Shown piece after piece: positions 8,737 to 17,552 of a stretch of 64,000 bases of DNA. Both the position numbers and the translations under genes were made by a program. The stretch spans positions 490,055 to 554,054 of the forward strand of contig JACKAM010000004.1 in assembly GCA_020635075.1 (NCBI GenBank), in the 5' to 3' direction. This DNA comes from Pseudobdellovibrionaceae bacterium. GTDB taxonomy: Bacteria; Bdellovibrionota; Bdellovibrionia; Bdellovibrionales; UBA1609. The notes under the pieces are model-generated. The model saw nothing but the letters and a program-made list of their open reading frames with translations. It was not told the DNA's origin and did no database searches. The number at the start of each line of letters is the position of its first letter. Within the stretch, counting starts at the first letter, position 1.

Positions 8737-9701
8737 TAAAGACCAAGACAAAGTCTCCAGTTTTAGGTCTGTGTGTGGCACTACTAGGTGTCGTTCTCCT
8801 CACCAACAATTGTGGTGATGTGAGGCTGATGCAAAAGTATGAAAAGGTGGAACCGACTCATTTAGCTGGTAAGACGGCCTTATGCATTCCGGAGGGTTTT
8901 GATCTGGAGTCCTTTTATGTCTATAATCTCAACTCAATGGTTGAAGAAGGTAAAATGACCATCGATTCGGATATGGACGGACTGAGTGATGGAGTGGAGA
9001 AGGCCCTGGGATCTGATCATCGCGATCGGCGAAGTGCCGGTAAGATCATGGATGGCATTTGTATGACCCTTACAGGGACGGTGGATTGTTCCTCTGCAGC
9101 TTTGTCCTGTGATTCCACTCAAAATGGACTTGGCCTTACGGACTGTGACTTGTTGGCCCTGGAGCTCAATCAACTTTATGCACACCCTCAACAGGGCTTG
9201 GATTCCGACAAGGACAGTGTTCCCGACATCATTGAGATTTTAGGCAAAGGGTTTGCCAACATGAAGGATGCCTTTGATGACTCCGATCGGGACTTAATTC
9301 TCAATCACGAGGAGTATTCCCGAGGATCCGATGTGCGCTCTTATGATGATAACTTGCCTCGCCACCTGCAGACCGTATTGACCATGCAGAAAATTTCTTC
9401 TGGTGGCAGCGAATGCGCGCTGGGAGAAACTGAATGGAATGTGAACTTAGAACAAATGCCCCTGGTACCGACGGATGCCGTGCAGACCCCCGATGAGGTC
9501 GGCGGAGAGTCTCTCTCTCATGGTGACGGAGAAAACGTGATTCTGTTTGTTTATAAAATTCGCCCCTTGACGGCTGCGGCTGGAGATTTTGGTGAGGTTT
9601 TTGCGACGACTCTGAAGGCTTCCTTTTTTCCTTCACACCGTCAGCAAGGAAACCCGATGGAGCAATTAACCTTTAAAAGGATAGGTCAAGTTGAACTCTA
9701 A
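8733..9701 (+). CDS. TSP3-repeat lipoprotein without VWA domain
   Basis: A 322-residue lipoprotein whose signal ends LTNNC, followed by GDVRL, the third member of the C-[SG]-[DE]-V series in this operon. It keeps only the calcium-repeat half: DSDMDGLSDGVE, then a Cys module (DGICMTL, VDCSS, LSCDS, DCDLLALEL), then DSDKDSVPDIIE and DSDRDLILNHEE. The Cys module and flanking repeats align closely with the previous protein, so the two share a common origin. Its ATG overlaps the upstream stop (ATGA), showing coupling. It may be an assembly partner or a shortened paralogue. Confidence 0.75.
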   Translation: MIKTKTKSPVLGLCVALLGVVLLTNNCGDVRLMQKYEKVEPTHLAGKTALCIPEGFDLESFYVYNLNSMVEEGKMTIDSDMDGLSDGVEKALGSDHRDRRSAGKIMDGICMTLTGTVDCSSAALSCDSTQNGLGLTDCDLLALELNQLYAHPQQGLDSDKDSVPDIIEILGKGFANMKDAFDDSDRDLILNHEEYSRGSDVRSYDDNLPRHLQTVLTMQKISSGGSECALGETEWNVNLEQMPLVPTDAVQTPDEVGGESLSHGDGENVILFVYKIRPLTAAAGDFGEVFATTLKASFFPSHRQQGNPMEQLTFKRIGQVEL

Positions 9702-10480
9702 GATCTTTATTACCCTTTTTGTGTCGGCATTTGTTTGCGGTGCCCCTTGCGGTGAGGCTCAAACACCTTCCTTTCCGGTATGTAACTCCAAGCACCAACG
9801 ACAAGAGCTGGATGGCTTTTGTCCCAGGGCTGAGGGAAAACACCTTTCCCGCTGCTGTCCTGATGGGGTTATTGGTCCACCGGTGAAGTGTTACTACTAT
9901 CAGGATGATACCGAAGCTTACTTTGGCGTGAGTACTCTGCGCCGATGTGACCTTCCGGCCGGTGGTGTTGTTTGCTGTGCTTTAAAGGTGCGAAACTGTA
10001 AGAAGAATCCCATCGTTCGTGACTTTCACCGTCGTCTCCTGGCTCGTGAAGGCCAATGTTGTGTGGAATCCTGTCCACCAACAGAGTATTGGATGCGCGA
10101 TCCTGCCGATCCAGCCTTCCGACCCGACCACAAGATTGGAAAACTTGCCGAGAGAATTTGTGATACCAGTGGAGTTCCGGAGAACACGTGCCCTGTGGGA
10201 CTCCAGATGTGTGACACCATCCCTGAAACAGGAAACTGTCCCACGCCACCACCTGGTGTTGAGGTCCCCGGTGTGACACCTCCATCAACACCGACACCAC
10301 CCCCCCCTTCACCCGTGCCCCCAGGGGTCTAGTGAGTGTCACTTTGCGCCTGATTGCTGCGTAAAGTCGTTCACCACTATTACCAATTTACGCGACAAAT
10401 GTTGGTCCTGTGCATTTTACGCGGGGCCTGAGCTGGCCCTCGGTTTGAATACAGGATTTTGTGCCAGACTTTCGGGTTAG
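9691..10480 (+). pseudogene. secreted Cys-rich protein, frame interrupted at a C8 tract
   Basis: The main frame (9691-10332, TTG start overlapping the previous stop) gives a 213-residue protein with a signal peptide, many cysteines (RCCPDG, GGVVCCALK, GQCCVESC) and a Pro-Thr-rich tail, ending in TAG at 10330-10332. After a run of eight C at 10300-10307, another frame stays open to 10480 and encodes a further Cys-rich stretch containing SECHFAPDCCV, DKCWSCAFYAG and GFCARLSG. Removing one C joins the two into a protein of about 262 residues. Either the base is a homopolymer error or the gene is switched or decayed; I cannot tell which. Last gene of the VWA/TSP3 operon. Confidence 0.65.
10300..10307 (+). 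repeat. C8 homopolymer at the frame break
   Basis: Eight consecutive C in the Pro-Thr-rich coding segment. Seven C would restore a frame with further cysteines to the stop at 10478-10480. Confidence 0.85.
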
Positions 10481-10574
10481 GACTGAAGTCTGACGGACCA
10501 ATGGCCGATGGGTAAGTGACCCGCTTAAAGGCTAGGCGGGCGCAGCTACGGACAGCACGTTGTGGGAGGCATCC
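10481..10574 (+). other. structured leader-like intergenic segment
   Basis: It holds small stems: GACT/AGTC near 10481, GGGT/ACCC around 10510, and CCCGC/GCGGG around 10520. A GGGAGG site precedes the 25-codon ORF at 10575. It does not fit a riboswitch class that I can name. Confidence 0.3.
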
Positions 10575-10652
10575 ATGAAAACAGAAAGCCTAATGAAGTT
10601 TCCAATCAAGAAGCGCTTGGATAAAGTCTGGAAGTTCCCTCTGAGTCGTTAA
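10575..10652 (+). CDS. possible 25-residue basic peptide
   Basis: ATG at 10575 with a good ribosome-binding site (GGGAGG at 10564-10569, five bases upstream) opens a 25-codon frame rich in Lys and Arg, beginning MKTESLMKFPIKK and ending KFPLSR. Its TAA overlaps the stop codon of the convergent gcvP gene. It is too short for homology judgement; the support is the ribosome-binding site and the compact fit. It could be chance. Confidence 0.3.
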   Translation: MKTESLMKFPIKKRLDKVWKFPLSR

Positions 10653-13522
10653 GAGTAGGAACCGACACTCGGGCAACTGCAAACCAAATTGCGATCGCCA
10701 AAGGCGTTGTCGACCCGGCTAACCGGCGTCCAAAACTTGTGCTCTCTCACCCATTCCAATGGATAAACCGCTTCTTGCCGCGTGTAGGGGTGATCCCATT
10801 TGTCAGCCGTCAGGTGGTCAATCGAGTGGGGAGCATTCTTTAGAGGATTGTCTTCTCTGTCCCCTTTGCCTTCTTCGATCTGGCGAATTTCTTCGCGAAT
10901 TTGCATCATGGCCTCGCAAAACCGATCCAGCTCAGCCAAGGATTCACTCTCCGTTGGTTCCACCATTAAAGTTCCCGGCACTGGCCAGGACATGGTTGGC
11001 GCATGAAATCCATAGTCCATGAGGCGCTTGGCGATGTCATCAACCACGATACCGCTGGTGGATTTGAAGCTCTGGCAGTCAAGAATACACTCGTGTGCTA
11101 CCCATCCGTTTTTCCCACGATAGACGACGGGGTAGTGGGCTTCTAACTTCTTAGCTATATAATTAGCATTTAAGATGGCGACCTCAGTGGCTTGCTCTAA
11201 TCCTTCCCGCCCCATCATCAAAACGTAAGCCCAAGAGATGGGGAGAATAGCGGCACTTCCCCAGGGTGCTGCTGAAACGGCACCAATTCCGGTGGTGGGT
11301 CCACAGCTGGGCTGTTGATTGTGTTGCGGCAAAAACTCTTTTAAGTGCTGAGCAACGCCAATAGGTCCTACACCTGGTCCACCGCCGCCGTGAGGGATGC
11401 AAAATGTCTTGTGCAGATTCAGGTGGCAAACATCTGCACCGATTTCAGTGAGCAGGCTCATACTCACCATGGCGTTAAAGTTGGCCCCATCCATATAGAC
11501 CTGTCCGCCGTTGTCATGAATTGTCCTGCAGATGTCGATGATCCCCTCTTCAAACACTCCGTGGGTGGAAGGATAAGTCACCATTAAAGCTGCCAGGTCA
11601 TTTTTGTGTTGTTCGGCCTTGGCTTTAAGGTCCGGCAGGTCGATGTTGCCATTTTCGTCACAGCCGACGACAACCACTTGCATACCAGCCATTACCGCGC
11701 TGGCAGGGTTGGTTCCATGTGCCGAGCGGGGAATCAGACAAATGTTCCGGTGGCCTTCCCCCCGGGACTGGTGGTATTTGCGAATTACTAAGAGGCCTGC
11801 GTACTCACCTTGAGATCCGGCATTGGGTTGAAATGAAACCCCAGCAAAACCAGTGAGGCGGCACATCCAGCTCTCCAACTCGCCAATCATTTCCATGTAG
11901 CCTTGAGCCTGATCGATGGGAACAAAGGGATGGAGGCCACTGAACTCAGGCCAGGTTACAGGAATCATTTCTGTCACTGCATTGAGCTTCATGGTGCAAG
12001 AACCCAGCGGAATCATCGCGTTAGCCAGGGTGAGGTCCTTGTTCTCCAGGCGCCGAATGTAACGTAACATTTCAGTTTCAGAGTGATAGCGATTGAATGT
12101 GGGATGGGTGAGGTAGGTGCTTTGGCGATCAAGGCCAGAAAAATCCACATTTGTCTTGGTGATCAAGTCACCAGCCAGATGAACCGCCTTGCCAGCAAAG
12201 ACGCTGAGAACATCGTCTACGTCAGCCAGGGTCTTTGTTTCGTCCAGGGAAAGGCCGATAAGGCCTTCACCCAGATCGGCAAAGTTCATTTCCATTTGTC
12301 GGGCAGCCTCCAGGAGAGAGGCCTTTTTATCTTTACCCACTTCAACAGCCAGGGTGTCAAAAAAGCTTTGGCTCAAGAGTTTATATCCCAATTGCTCAAT
12401 CCCGGCGGCCAATGTTTTGGCCAGACGGTGAACACCCTGGGCGATATCACGAAGCCCCTTTGGCCCATGGTAGGCTGCGTACATAGAAGCCATCACCGCC
12501 AACAACACTTGTGCCGTACAAATGTTACTGGTCGCCTTCTCACGGCGGATATGTTGCTCGCGGGTTTGTAATGTTAACCGTAAAGCGGGACTGCCGTTGG
12601 CGTCCTTGGAAACGCCGATAATTCTTCCTGGTAGCGAGCGAATGTACTCCTGCTTGACCGACATGAATCCTGCATGAGGTCCACCAAACCCCATAGGAAC
12701 ACCAAATCGTTGGCTCGATCCAACCACCACGTCGGCATCCATTTCGCCTGGAGGCTTCAGGAGCGTCAGGGCTAAAAGGTCGGCTCCGGCTATGAACAAG
12801 GCCTTTGCATCGTGAGCGCGGTCTGCCAAGGGCTGCAGATCACAGATATTACCAGTGGCTCCCGGATATTGAACATAGACAGCAAAGGGATGGTCGGCGA
12901 AGTCATAGGATTTCAAGTCAGTAACTAATACTTTAATTCGCAAGGGCTCAGCTCGGGTGTTGAGAACCTCTAGAGTTTGGGGAAAGATATTTTGATCAAC
13001 AACAAAGACATCCGATTTTAACTGGCGGTTGACGGATTTGCACATTGTCATGGCTTCAGCGGCAGCGGTCCCCTCATCGAGAAGAGAGGCATTGGCAACC
13101 GGAAGGCCCGTCAAGTCAGCGATCATGGTTTGAAAGTTCAGGAGGGCCTCCATGCGGCCCTGGGAAATCTCGGCTTGGTAAGGAGTGTAGGCTGTGTACC
13201 AGGCGGGATTTTCCAAAATATTTCGCAGAATAACCGCCGGCACTTGGCAGTCGTAATAGCCCTGGCCAATGAACGAGCGATAGAGCTTATTTTTATCCCC
13301 TACCTGCCTGGCCTTCTTCAGAAATTCGGCTTCACTGAGGCCTGAGGGGAGGTCTAAAGCCCCTTTATGGCGAATGGAGCCCGGCATAGTGCCGTTCATC
13401 AAGTCATCTATGGTCTTAAGACCCAGGGTCTTCAGCATTGTCTCCTGCTGAGCAGAATCGGGACCTAGGTGGCGGCGGCTAAAACGAGTGTCCCATGCGG
13501 ATGGGCTCTGACTTCCTGCCAT
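10649..13522 (-). CDS. gcvP: glycine dehydrogenase (decarboxylating), single-chain P-protein
   Basis: A 957-residue, full-length P-protein of the glycine cleavage system. It decarboxylates glycine with PLP and passes the aminomethyl group to lipoyl-GcvH. The PLP lysine lies in HLNLHKTFCIPHGGGGPG, near residue 700, and the glycine-rich loop follows. Both homologous halves are present (IGQGYYDCQVP in the first; PLGSCTMKLNAVTEM in the second), so this is the fused form rather than GcvPA/GcvPB. gcvT and gcvH are not in the window. A TTGACA-type promoter lies upstream and TAGGAGGA precedes the ATG. Confidence 0.97.
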   Translation of the reverse strand: MAGSQSPSAWDTRFSRRHLGPDSAQQETMLKTLGLKTIDDLMNGTMPGSIRHKGALDLPSGLSEAEFLKKARQVGDKNKLYRSFIGQGYYDCQVPAVILRNILENPAWYTAYTPYQAEISQGRMEALLNFQTMIADLTGLPVANASLLDEGTAAAEAMTMCKSVNRQLKSDVFVVDQNIFPQTLEVLNTRAEPLRIKVLVTDLKSYDFADHPFAVYVQYPGATGNICDLQPLADRAHDAKALFIAGADLLALTLLKPPGEMDADVVVGSSQRFGVPMGFGGPHAGFMSVKQEYIRSLPGRIIGVSKDANGSPALRLTLQTREQHIRREKATSNICTAQVLLAVMASMYAAYHGPKGLRDIAQGVHRLAKTLAAGIEQLGYKLLSQSFFDTLAVEVGKDKKASLLEAARQMEMNFADLGEGLIGLSLDETKTLADVDDVLSVFAGKAVHLAGDLITKTNVDFSGLDRQSTYLTHPTFNRYHSETEMLRYIRRLENKDLTLANAMIPLGSCTMKLNAVTEMIPVTWPEFSGLHPFVPIDQAQGYMEMIGELESWMCRLTGFAGVSFQPNAGSQGEYAGLLVIRKYHQSRGEGHRNICLIPRSAHGTNPASAVMAGMQVVVVGCDENGNIDLPDLKAKAEQHKNDLAALMVTYPSTHGVFEEGIIDICRTIHDNGGQVYMDGANFNAMVSMSLLTEIGADVCHLNLHKTFCIPHGGGGPGVGPIGVAQHLKEFLPQHNQQPSCGPTTGIGAVSAAPWGSAAILPISWAYVLMMGREGLEQATEVAILNANYIAKKLEAHYPVVYRGKNGWVAHECILDCQSFKSTSGIVVDDIAKRLMDYGFHAPTMSWPVPGTLMVEPTESESLAELDRFCEAMMQIREEIRQIEEGKGDREDNPLKNAPHSIDHLTADKWDHPYTRQEAVYPLEWVREHKFWTPVSRVDNAFGDRNLVCSCPSVGSYS

Positions 13523-13564
13523 GGACTTTATCCTCCTAATATATGGCGAGATTGTGCCGGGCTA

Positions 13565-13593
13565 GAAATATTCCCGTGTCTTGCTTCTGTCAA
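13565..13593 (-). promoter_or_regulatory. candidate sigma-70 promoter of gcvP
   Basis: On the minus strand TTGACA (13588-13593) is followed after exactly 17 bases by TATTTC (13565-13570), about 40 bases before the gcvP start. The -35 is perfect and the -10 moderate. No glycine riboswitch was recognised in the leader. Confidence 0.5.
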
Positions 13594-13631
13594 TGGAAGC
13601 TGCGGTTCTCAGAGGGGGAAATGAGGCATAA

Positions 13632-13688
13632 CGCGGGCCCGAACCAGCCCGCGAAACAGGAGGTTCCGGGTCAAGTTCCTTGACCCGG
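13632..13688 (-). terminator. two hairpins after the histone-like gene
   Basis: Just after the stop of the histone-like gene are a 10-bp perfect stem with a 3-nt loop (13666-13688) and a 7-bp GC stem (13632-13653). Neither has a T-tract, so termination is inferred only from position and stability. Confidence 0.45.
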
Positions 13689-13698
13689 TGACAAGCCA

Positions 13699-14181
13699 TT
13701 AGGCTTTCCTGGTGGTTTTCTTCTTAGAGGCTTTTTTGGCCGTTGCCTTTTTCTTGGTCGCTTTTTTTGTGGTCTTTTGGGCGGTGGCCTTTTTGGTGGT
13801 TTTTTTGACCTTTTTCTTTTTCAAGTTCGCCGTCAACTTGGTCGATGCCTTAGCAATCTTCTTGCGCTGGGTTTTCGCCGTCTTTTTGGCGCCCTCAATC
13901 TTCTTGGTGACGTCGTTTTTGGTCTTTTTAAGGTTGCGCATAGCCTTGTTGAATTCCCGGTCAATTTGCTTCTGGGCCTTGGAGATGGAGCGAACCCAAA
14001 CCTCGTAGCGCTTTTCCAGATCCTTCAAGCGTTTTTTTGCCGTTGGGCTCAGCTTGACGTGGATATCAAAATGACGGACCTCATCAGCAATGCGGCGAAT
14101 CTCTTCTTTGACATAGTCGAGGTCGCTCAATTTGCGAATTTCCTTCTTTACTTTTTCCATATTGAGATCGAACTGCGGCAC
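13699..14181 (-). CDS. histone H1-like, Lys/Ala-rich DNA-binding protein
   Basis: The frame extends upstream, but the best start is GTG at 14179-14181: AAAGGAG at 14189-14195 sits seven bases before it. This gives about 160 residues beginning with PQFDLNMEKVKKEI. Residues 10-90 are predicted helical and charged (coiled-coil-like). The last 70 residues are almost entirely Lys, Ala and Thr in KKATKKKA-type repeats, as in bacterial H1-like proteins. Such tails bind DNA non-specifically and compact the nucleoid. The starting ATG at 14160 is an alternative. Confidence 0.75.
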   Translation of the reverse strand: MPQFDLNMEKVKKEIRKLSDLDYVKEEIRRIADEVRHFDIHVKLSPTAKKRLKDLEKRYEVWVRSISKAQKQIDREFNKAMRNLKKTKNDVTKKIEGAKKTAKTQRKKIAKASTKLTANLKKKKVKKTTKKATAQKTTKKATKKKATAKKASKKKTTRKA

Positions 14182-14254
14182 TGTTTGGCTCCTTTGGGAG
14201 ATGATTAAACTCGCTCTAAGATGGGAACAAACGGGAAGAATGTCAAGGTGACAC

Positions 14255-14575
14255 CTAATCTGGTAAGAATAACAATTGTGAGAGAACCCTTCGACTCGCA
14301 CTAAAATCCCCGCCAAAGAGCTTTATCCCCTCTGAACGCATCCGCGCGGCATGGGTTTCCAAATAGGAGTCGAGTGCGGCTTGATCCTGGATGAGGTAAT
14401 GGACAGTATAAGATTGAGAATTGGTCTTCACCTCGGGTCCAACCTTCACATGGCAAAGTTTTGCTGACCTAAAACCGGGAAATTGCAGCATCTCACCAAT
14501 ATGGTCATTAAGCCAGGCGACGAACTCCTCTGATCGGGTTTGGACTACGGTCAAATTGACTTCATAAATGATCAC
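14255..14575 (-). CDS. DUF4286 family protein
   Basis: A 106-residue protein with GTG start that matches the DUF4286 pattern: MIIYEVNLTV at the start, a central FPGFRSAKLCHV strand, YTVHYL, and the HAARMRSEGIKLFG helix. The family has a ferredoxin-like dimeric alpha-beta fold and no assigned function. It lies between the histone-like gene and a membrane-anchored protein, all on the same strand; with the corrected start of the histone-like gene there is no overlap. Confidence 0.7.
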   Translation of the reverse strand: MIIYEVNLTVVQTRSEEFVAWLNDHIGEMLQFPGFRSAKLCHVKVGPEVKTNSQSYTVHYLIQDQAALDSYLETHAARMRSEGIKLFGGDFSASRRVLSQLLFLPD

Positions 14576-14636
14576 GATACCAGCCTACAGTAGTGGCTCA
14601 CAGGGAGGAAGTAGATCCGCTCACTTCACAGTTATT

Positions 14637-15524
14637 TTACATTTCCCCTTTGCCGGAAGCCTCGTGGATATGGATCGCCATATCTTTGTTTTCCTTAGCT
14701 GCGCTGGTTGGCGGCGGCGGTGCGGGTTGCCGATGAATGGCCACGGCCTGTGGGTGGTAGTCATATTGGTAGAATGAAGACTCGCGATATTCAGCAATAA
14801 GATCCAGTAATGCATAGGGTGCATTCTCCGGAATCAGATCCCGAGCCGCCGCAGGTAGCATACAGACCACCTCAACAGAAAGGTTGTTGGACTCAGGAGG
14901 TAGGGCCGTCGGTGAAACACCGCGAACCTCAAAACCTAGGATTTCCAGTTGCACGGCAGTACCCAAAAGCGAGGTGCTGCCGTCGCTCTTGGTTTTTGCA
15001 TCCTCGGGGGCAAAGACAAAGAAGCGAAACTGCGAGGCCAATGGCGTCGAGTTGGGGGCCAAGGCAACCCTCTTGGGAACCGGCTCCAGGGAGGTAAGTT
15101 CCTCCCACTGGTCAACGGCTACGGACTGGCGAACGAAACTCTTGGGTAGGCGCAAGTGGAGAGACAGGTGGTAGCGGCGACTTTCCGGAACCACCGAGCG
15201 CGGGGCATCGGCTGAGGGGAGAATCAACTTCTTGGCCCAGGAATCAACCACCATTTCGATGCTGATAGGTGACCCATCCCCACCATCGGGAATGGGTGAA
15301 AACTGAGGACCTTCATTTGCCTGATCAGTCTTTTTGCTGAGGCGATCTAGCCATTTTCCGGTAAGAGATTCGCCCGATTTTTCCTTAGCCACGCCCTTGG
15401 ATAGAGTCTTTTGCGGTGTTGCGGCGGTCTGAGTTTCTACACGAACTTCGGAAGTTTCATAGCCAACGAGTGCCACGCCTACGAATAGGGCGACGAGTAG
15501 AAGGGTGGAGTACCGTTCGAGCAT
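14637..15524 (-). CDS. membrane-anchored protein of unknown function
   Basis: A 295-residue protein with one N-terminal membrane segment (STLLLVALFVGVALVGY), which could be an uncleaved anchor. A charged linker is followed by a soluble domain of beta-rich appearance (YHLSLHLRLPKSF, FRFFVFAPEDA, VQLEILGFEVRG). The C-terminus has a Pro-rich segment (HRQPAPPPPTS). No family was recognised. Orientation suggests the protein faces the periplasm. It is divergent from the EpmA-like gene. Confidence 0.55.
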   Translation of the reverse strand: MLERYSTLLLVALFVGVALVGYETSEVRVETQTAATPQKTLSKGVAKEKSGESLTGKWLDRLSKKTDQANEGPQFSPIPDGGDGSPISIEMVVDSWAKKLILPSADAPRSVVPESRRYHLSLHLRLPKSFVRQSVAVDQWEELTSLEPVPKRVALAPNSTPLASQFRFFVFAPEDAKTKSDGSTSLLGTAVQLEILGFEVRGVSPTALPPESNNLSVEVVCMLPAAARDLIPENAPYALLDLIAEYRESSFYQYDYHPQAVAIHRQPAPPPPTSAAKENKDMAIHIHEASGKGEM

Positions 15525-15680
15525 CAGGAGAAGTCCTCAAAGAAAAATGGGTTTTGGTGAATCCTGCAAGCGACTGGAACTACATCGGTTTATTGCTCGC
15601 TGGACTTGAGTCGTGGCGGAGCAGGCAATTGCCCTTGATTTGTCGAACTTTTTGCCATACCTGTCCAACTGGAGTTGCCA

Positions 15681-17033
15681 ATGCCATCGATTGATCGTCA
15701 GAACTATCTAGATTCCATTTGGGAGCCCTACCCCTCGATGCGGGATGGTTCTTTAAGAGTTTCTGACCTCAAACACCTGGAAAAAAAATTTTTGCCTGAG
15801 CTTCGCTTGGGGGCCAAGGTCCTCAGCTTAAGTGACCGGGAAGGTTTGCTTAGGCTGGGGTCTCAAGATGAAATTTGGGAAGTGGAGCTGAAAGGGGCAT
15901 GGCCCCTGGTGGGGAAGGACGACAAGGTTGTAGACGGCCGGAAGGTGATTCAGCCGGGGGACTGCATTTGGTTGGACCTAAATGATTGCCAGTGGGGTTC
16001 TCGAAGCTTGCAGGCGCGCATAGAGACAATGGTACTTTTGGCTCCCTGCCAGAATGAGTACCCCGGAAAACCGGGGTATTGGGTGACAGGCCAAAAGTGG
16101 TCTCAGTTTGTGGCAAGAGTCAGAGAGTATTTTACCCAGTCGGGGTGCCGCGAAGTCTGGACGCCTTCTTTGGTGGTGTGCCCCGGGATGGAGCCGACTT
16201 TGGATCCGCTTGAGGTTCAGGTCGTTACTGGGTCGGCAGGAGGAAAGACTCTTTACTTGCCCACGTCGCCAGAGTTACATCTCAAAAAACTCTTAGCCAT
16301 GGGAACTGGAGACCTATTTGAGATTAAGGTGTGCTATCGGGACGGAGAGGTCTCCGATCATCACCAGCCGGAGTTTTGGATGCTGGAGTGGTATCGGGCC
16401 TTTGCAGATCTCAAGCATATTGGCAAGGACATTGAGGGTCTGCTCCAGTATCTGTATGCAGCAGGGACATTTGAGGGAGTGTGCCCAAAGATAAGCCAAT
16501 GTCGAATGTCAGATCTCTTTCGACGCTTTTTGGATTTTGATCTCACTCCCGAAACCAGTCGACGGGATTTAACGGATCAGTGTTATAAATGGCAGCTCCC
16601 AATTGAAGGCTATGAGCCTTGGGATGATCTTTTTCATCTGTTATTTTTAGCCAAAATAGAACCATTGTTAGCAGAGTTGGGTCCCCTAATTGTGACCCAC
16701 TTTCCGCCAAGCCAGGCGGCTTTGGCTCGCCTGACTTCAGATGGCTGGGCCGACCGATTTGAATTCTATTGGCAGGGATTGGAAATTGCCAATGCCTTCA
16801 ATGAGCTGAACGATCCTGAAGAGCAGGCTCGGCGTTGTGAGAGGGACAATCGAGAAAGAACTGAAAGAGGTCGTAAGTCCTTGCCCGTGGATGAGAAATT
16901 CCTAGCGGCCCTTAAAACGGGAATGCCTCCATCAGGAGGCATTGCGCTTGGATTGGAACGTCTCTTTATGGCGGGGACCGGAATTGAAGACATTCGCAGG
17001 GTCCGTGCCTTTTCGATCGAAGACAGCCTTTAG
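15681..17033 (+). CDS. epmA: EpmA/GenX-like class II lysyl-tRNA synthetase homologue with an extra N-terminal domain
   Basis: ATG at 15681 is preferred over TTG at 15675 because GGAG (15671-15674) is then six bases away; the product has 450 residues. From about residue 138 it matches EpmA, which attaches beta-lysine or lysine to elongation factor P: motif 2 is VCYRDGEVSDHHQPEFWMLEWYRA in two blocks (217-240), and motif 3 is GGIALGLERLFMAG near the C-terminus. The usual EpmA of about 325 residues lacks the first 130 residues seen here, which look beta-rich and do not resemble the LysRS anticodon domain. No epmB or efp is present in the window. Confidence 0.8.
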   Translation: MPSIDRQNYLDSIWEPYPSMRDGSLRVSDLKHLEKKFLPELRLGAKVLSLSDREGLLRLGSQDEIWEVELKGAWPLVGKDDKVVDGRKVIQPGDCIWLDLNDCQWGSRSLQARIETMVLLAPCQNEYPGKPGYWVTGQKWSQFVARVREYFTQSGCREVWTPSLVVCPGMEPTLDPLEVQVVTGSAGGKTLYLPTSPELHLKKLLAMGTGDLFEIKVCYRDGEVSDHHQPEFWMLEWYRAFADLKHIGKDIEGLLQYLYAAGTFEGVCPKISQCRMSDLFRRFLDFDLTPETSRRDLTDQCYKWQLPIEGYEPWDDLFHLLFLAKIEPLLAELGPLIVTHFPPSQAALARLTSDGWADRFEFYWQGLEIANAFNELNDPEEQARRCERDNRERTERGRKSLPVDEKFLAALKTGMPPSGGIALGLERLFMAGTGIEDIRRVRAFSIEDSL

Positions 17034-17317
17034 CCGTTTTCGTGGTTGTTGATGTCCTCTTTGAGTTCTTTTCCAACTTTGAAGAAGGGCAGCTTCTTTT
17101 CACTCACATTGATCACTTCGCCGGTGCGGGGATTACGTCCCTTGTAGGCGCCATACATGCGATTGACGAAAGATCCAAATCCACGAATCTCAATGCGATC
17201 ATTGCGCATAAGAGCTTCCACCATGGAATCAAAAATGGTGTTCACCACAGTCTCTGCTTTTACTCGCGTGATGCCTGCCTTCTCTGCAATGACGTTTATC
17301 AAATCCGCTTTCGTCAT
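17030..17317 (-). CDS. HU/IHF-family DNA-bending protein
   Basis: A 95-residue protein with the whole HU/IHF fold: MTKADLINVIAEKAG at the start, the core FDSMVEALMRNDRIEIRGFGSF, and the DNA-contacting arm containing GRNPRTGEVI. The C-terminal helix (FKVGKELKEDIN) is intact. AAGGGGAG precedes the ATG. HU and IHF bend DNA as dimers; the sequence does not tell which of the two it is. The stop overlaps that of the EpmA-like gene by 4 bp. Confidence 0.92.
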   Translation of the reverse strand: MTKADLINVIAEKAGITRVKAETVVNTIFDSMVEALMRNDRIEIRGFGSFVNRMYGAYKGRNPRTGEVINVSEKKLPFFKVGKELKEDINNHENG

Positions 17318-17552
17318 GGTCTCCCCTTATTCACAAGAGCGCCGTTCTAGTCTACTCTCGGTCGTTTCGGACAGTGTTTCTAACGTATTGAAACTACTTA
17401 CTTATGGTAATCCTCTCGGAGGCGATTGGAAAGCCATTTTGCCTAATTCGAGCCATTTTCTTGAGAAAATCAGACTAGTTACACATCATGCCAAGCAGCA
17501 AACGGAGCCCTATCTCCATGCAGCCGCCATTTGGCCTCTTCTTGACCGAATC

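Noticed and set aside
13523..13698. Glycine riboswitch upstream of gcvP
   Set aside because: No tandem aptamer motifs could be recognised in the leader; only simple hairpins and a promoter.
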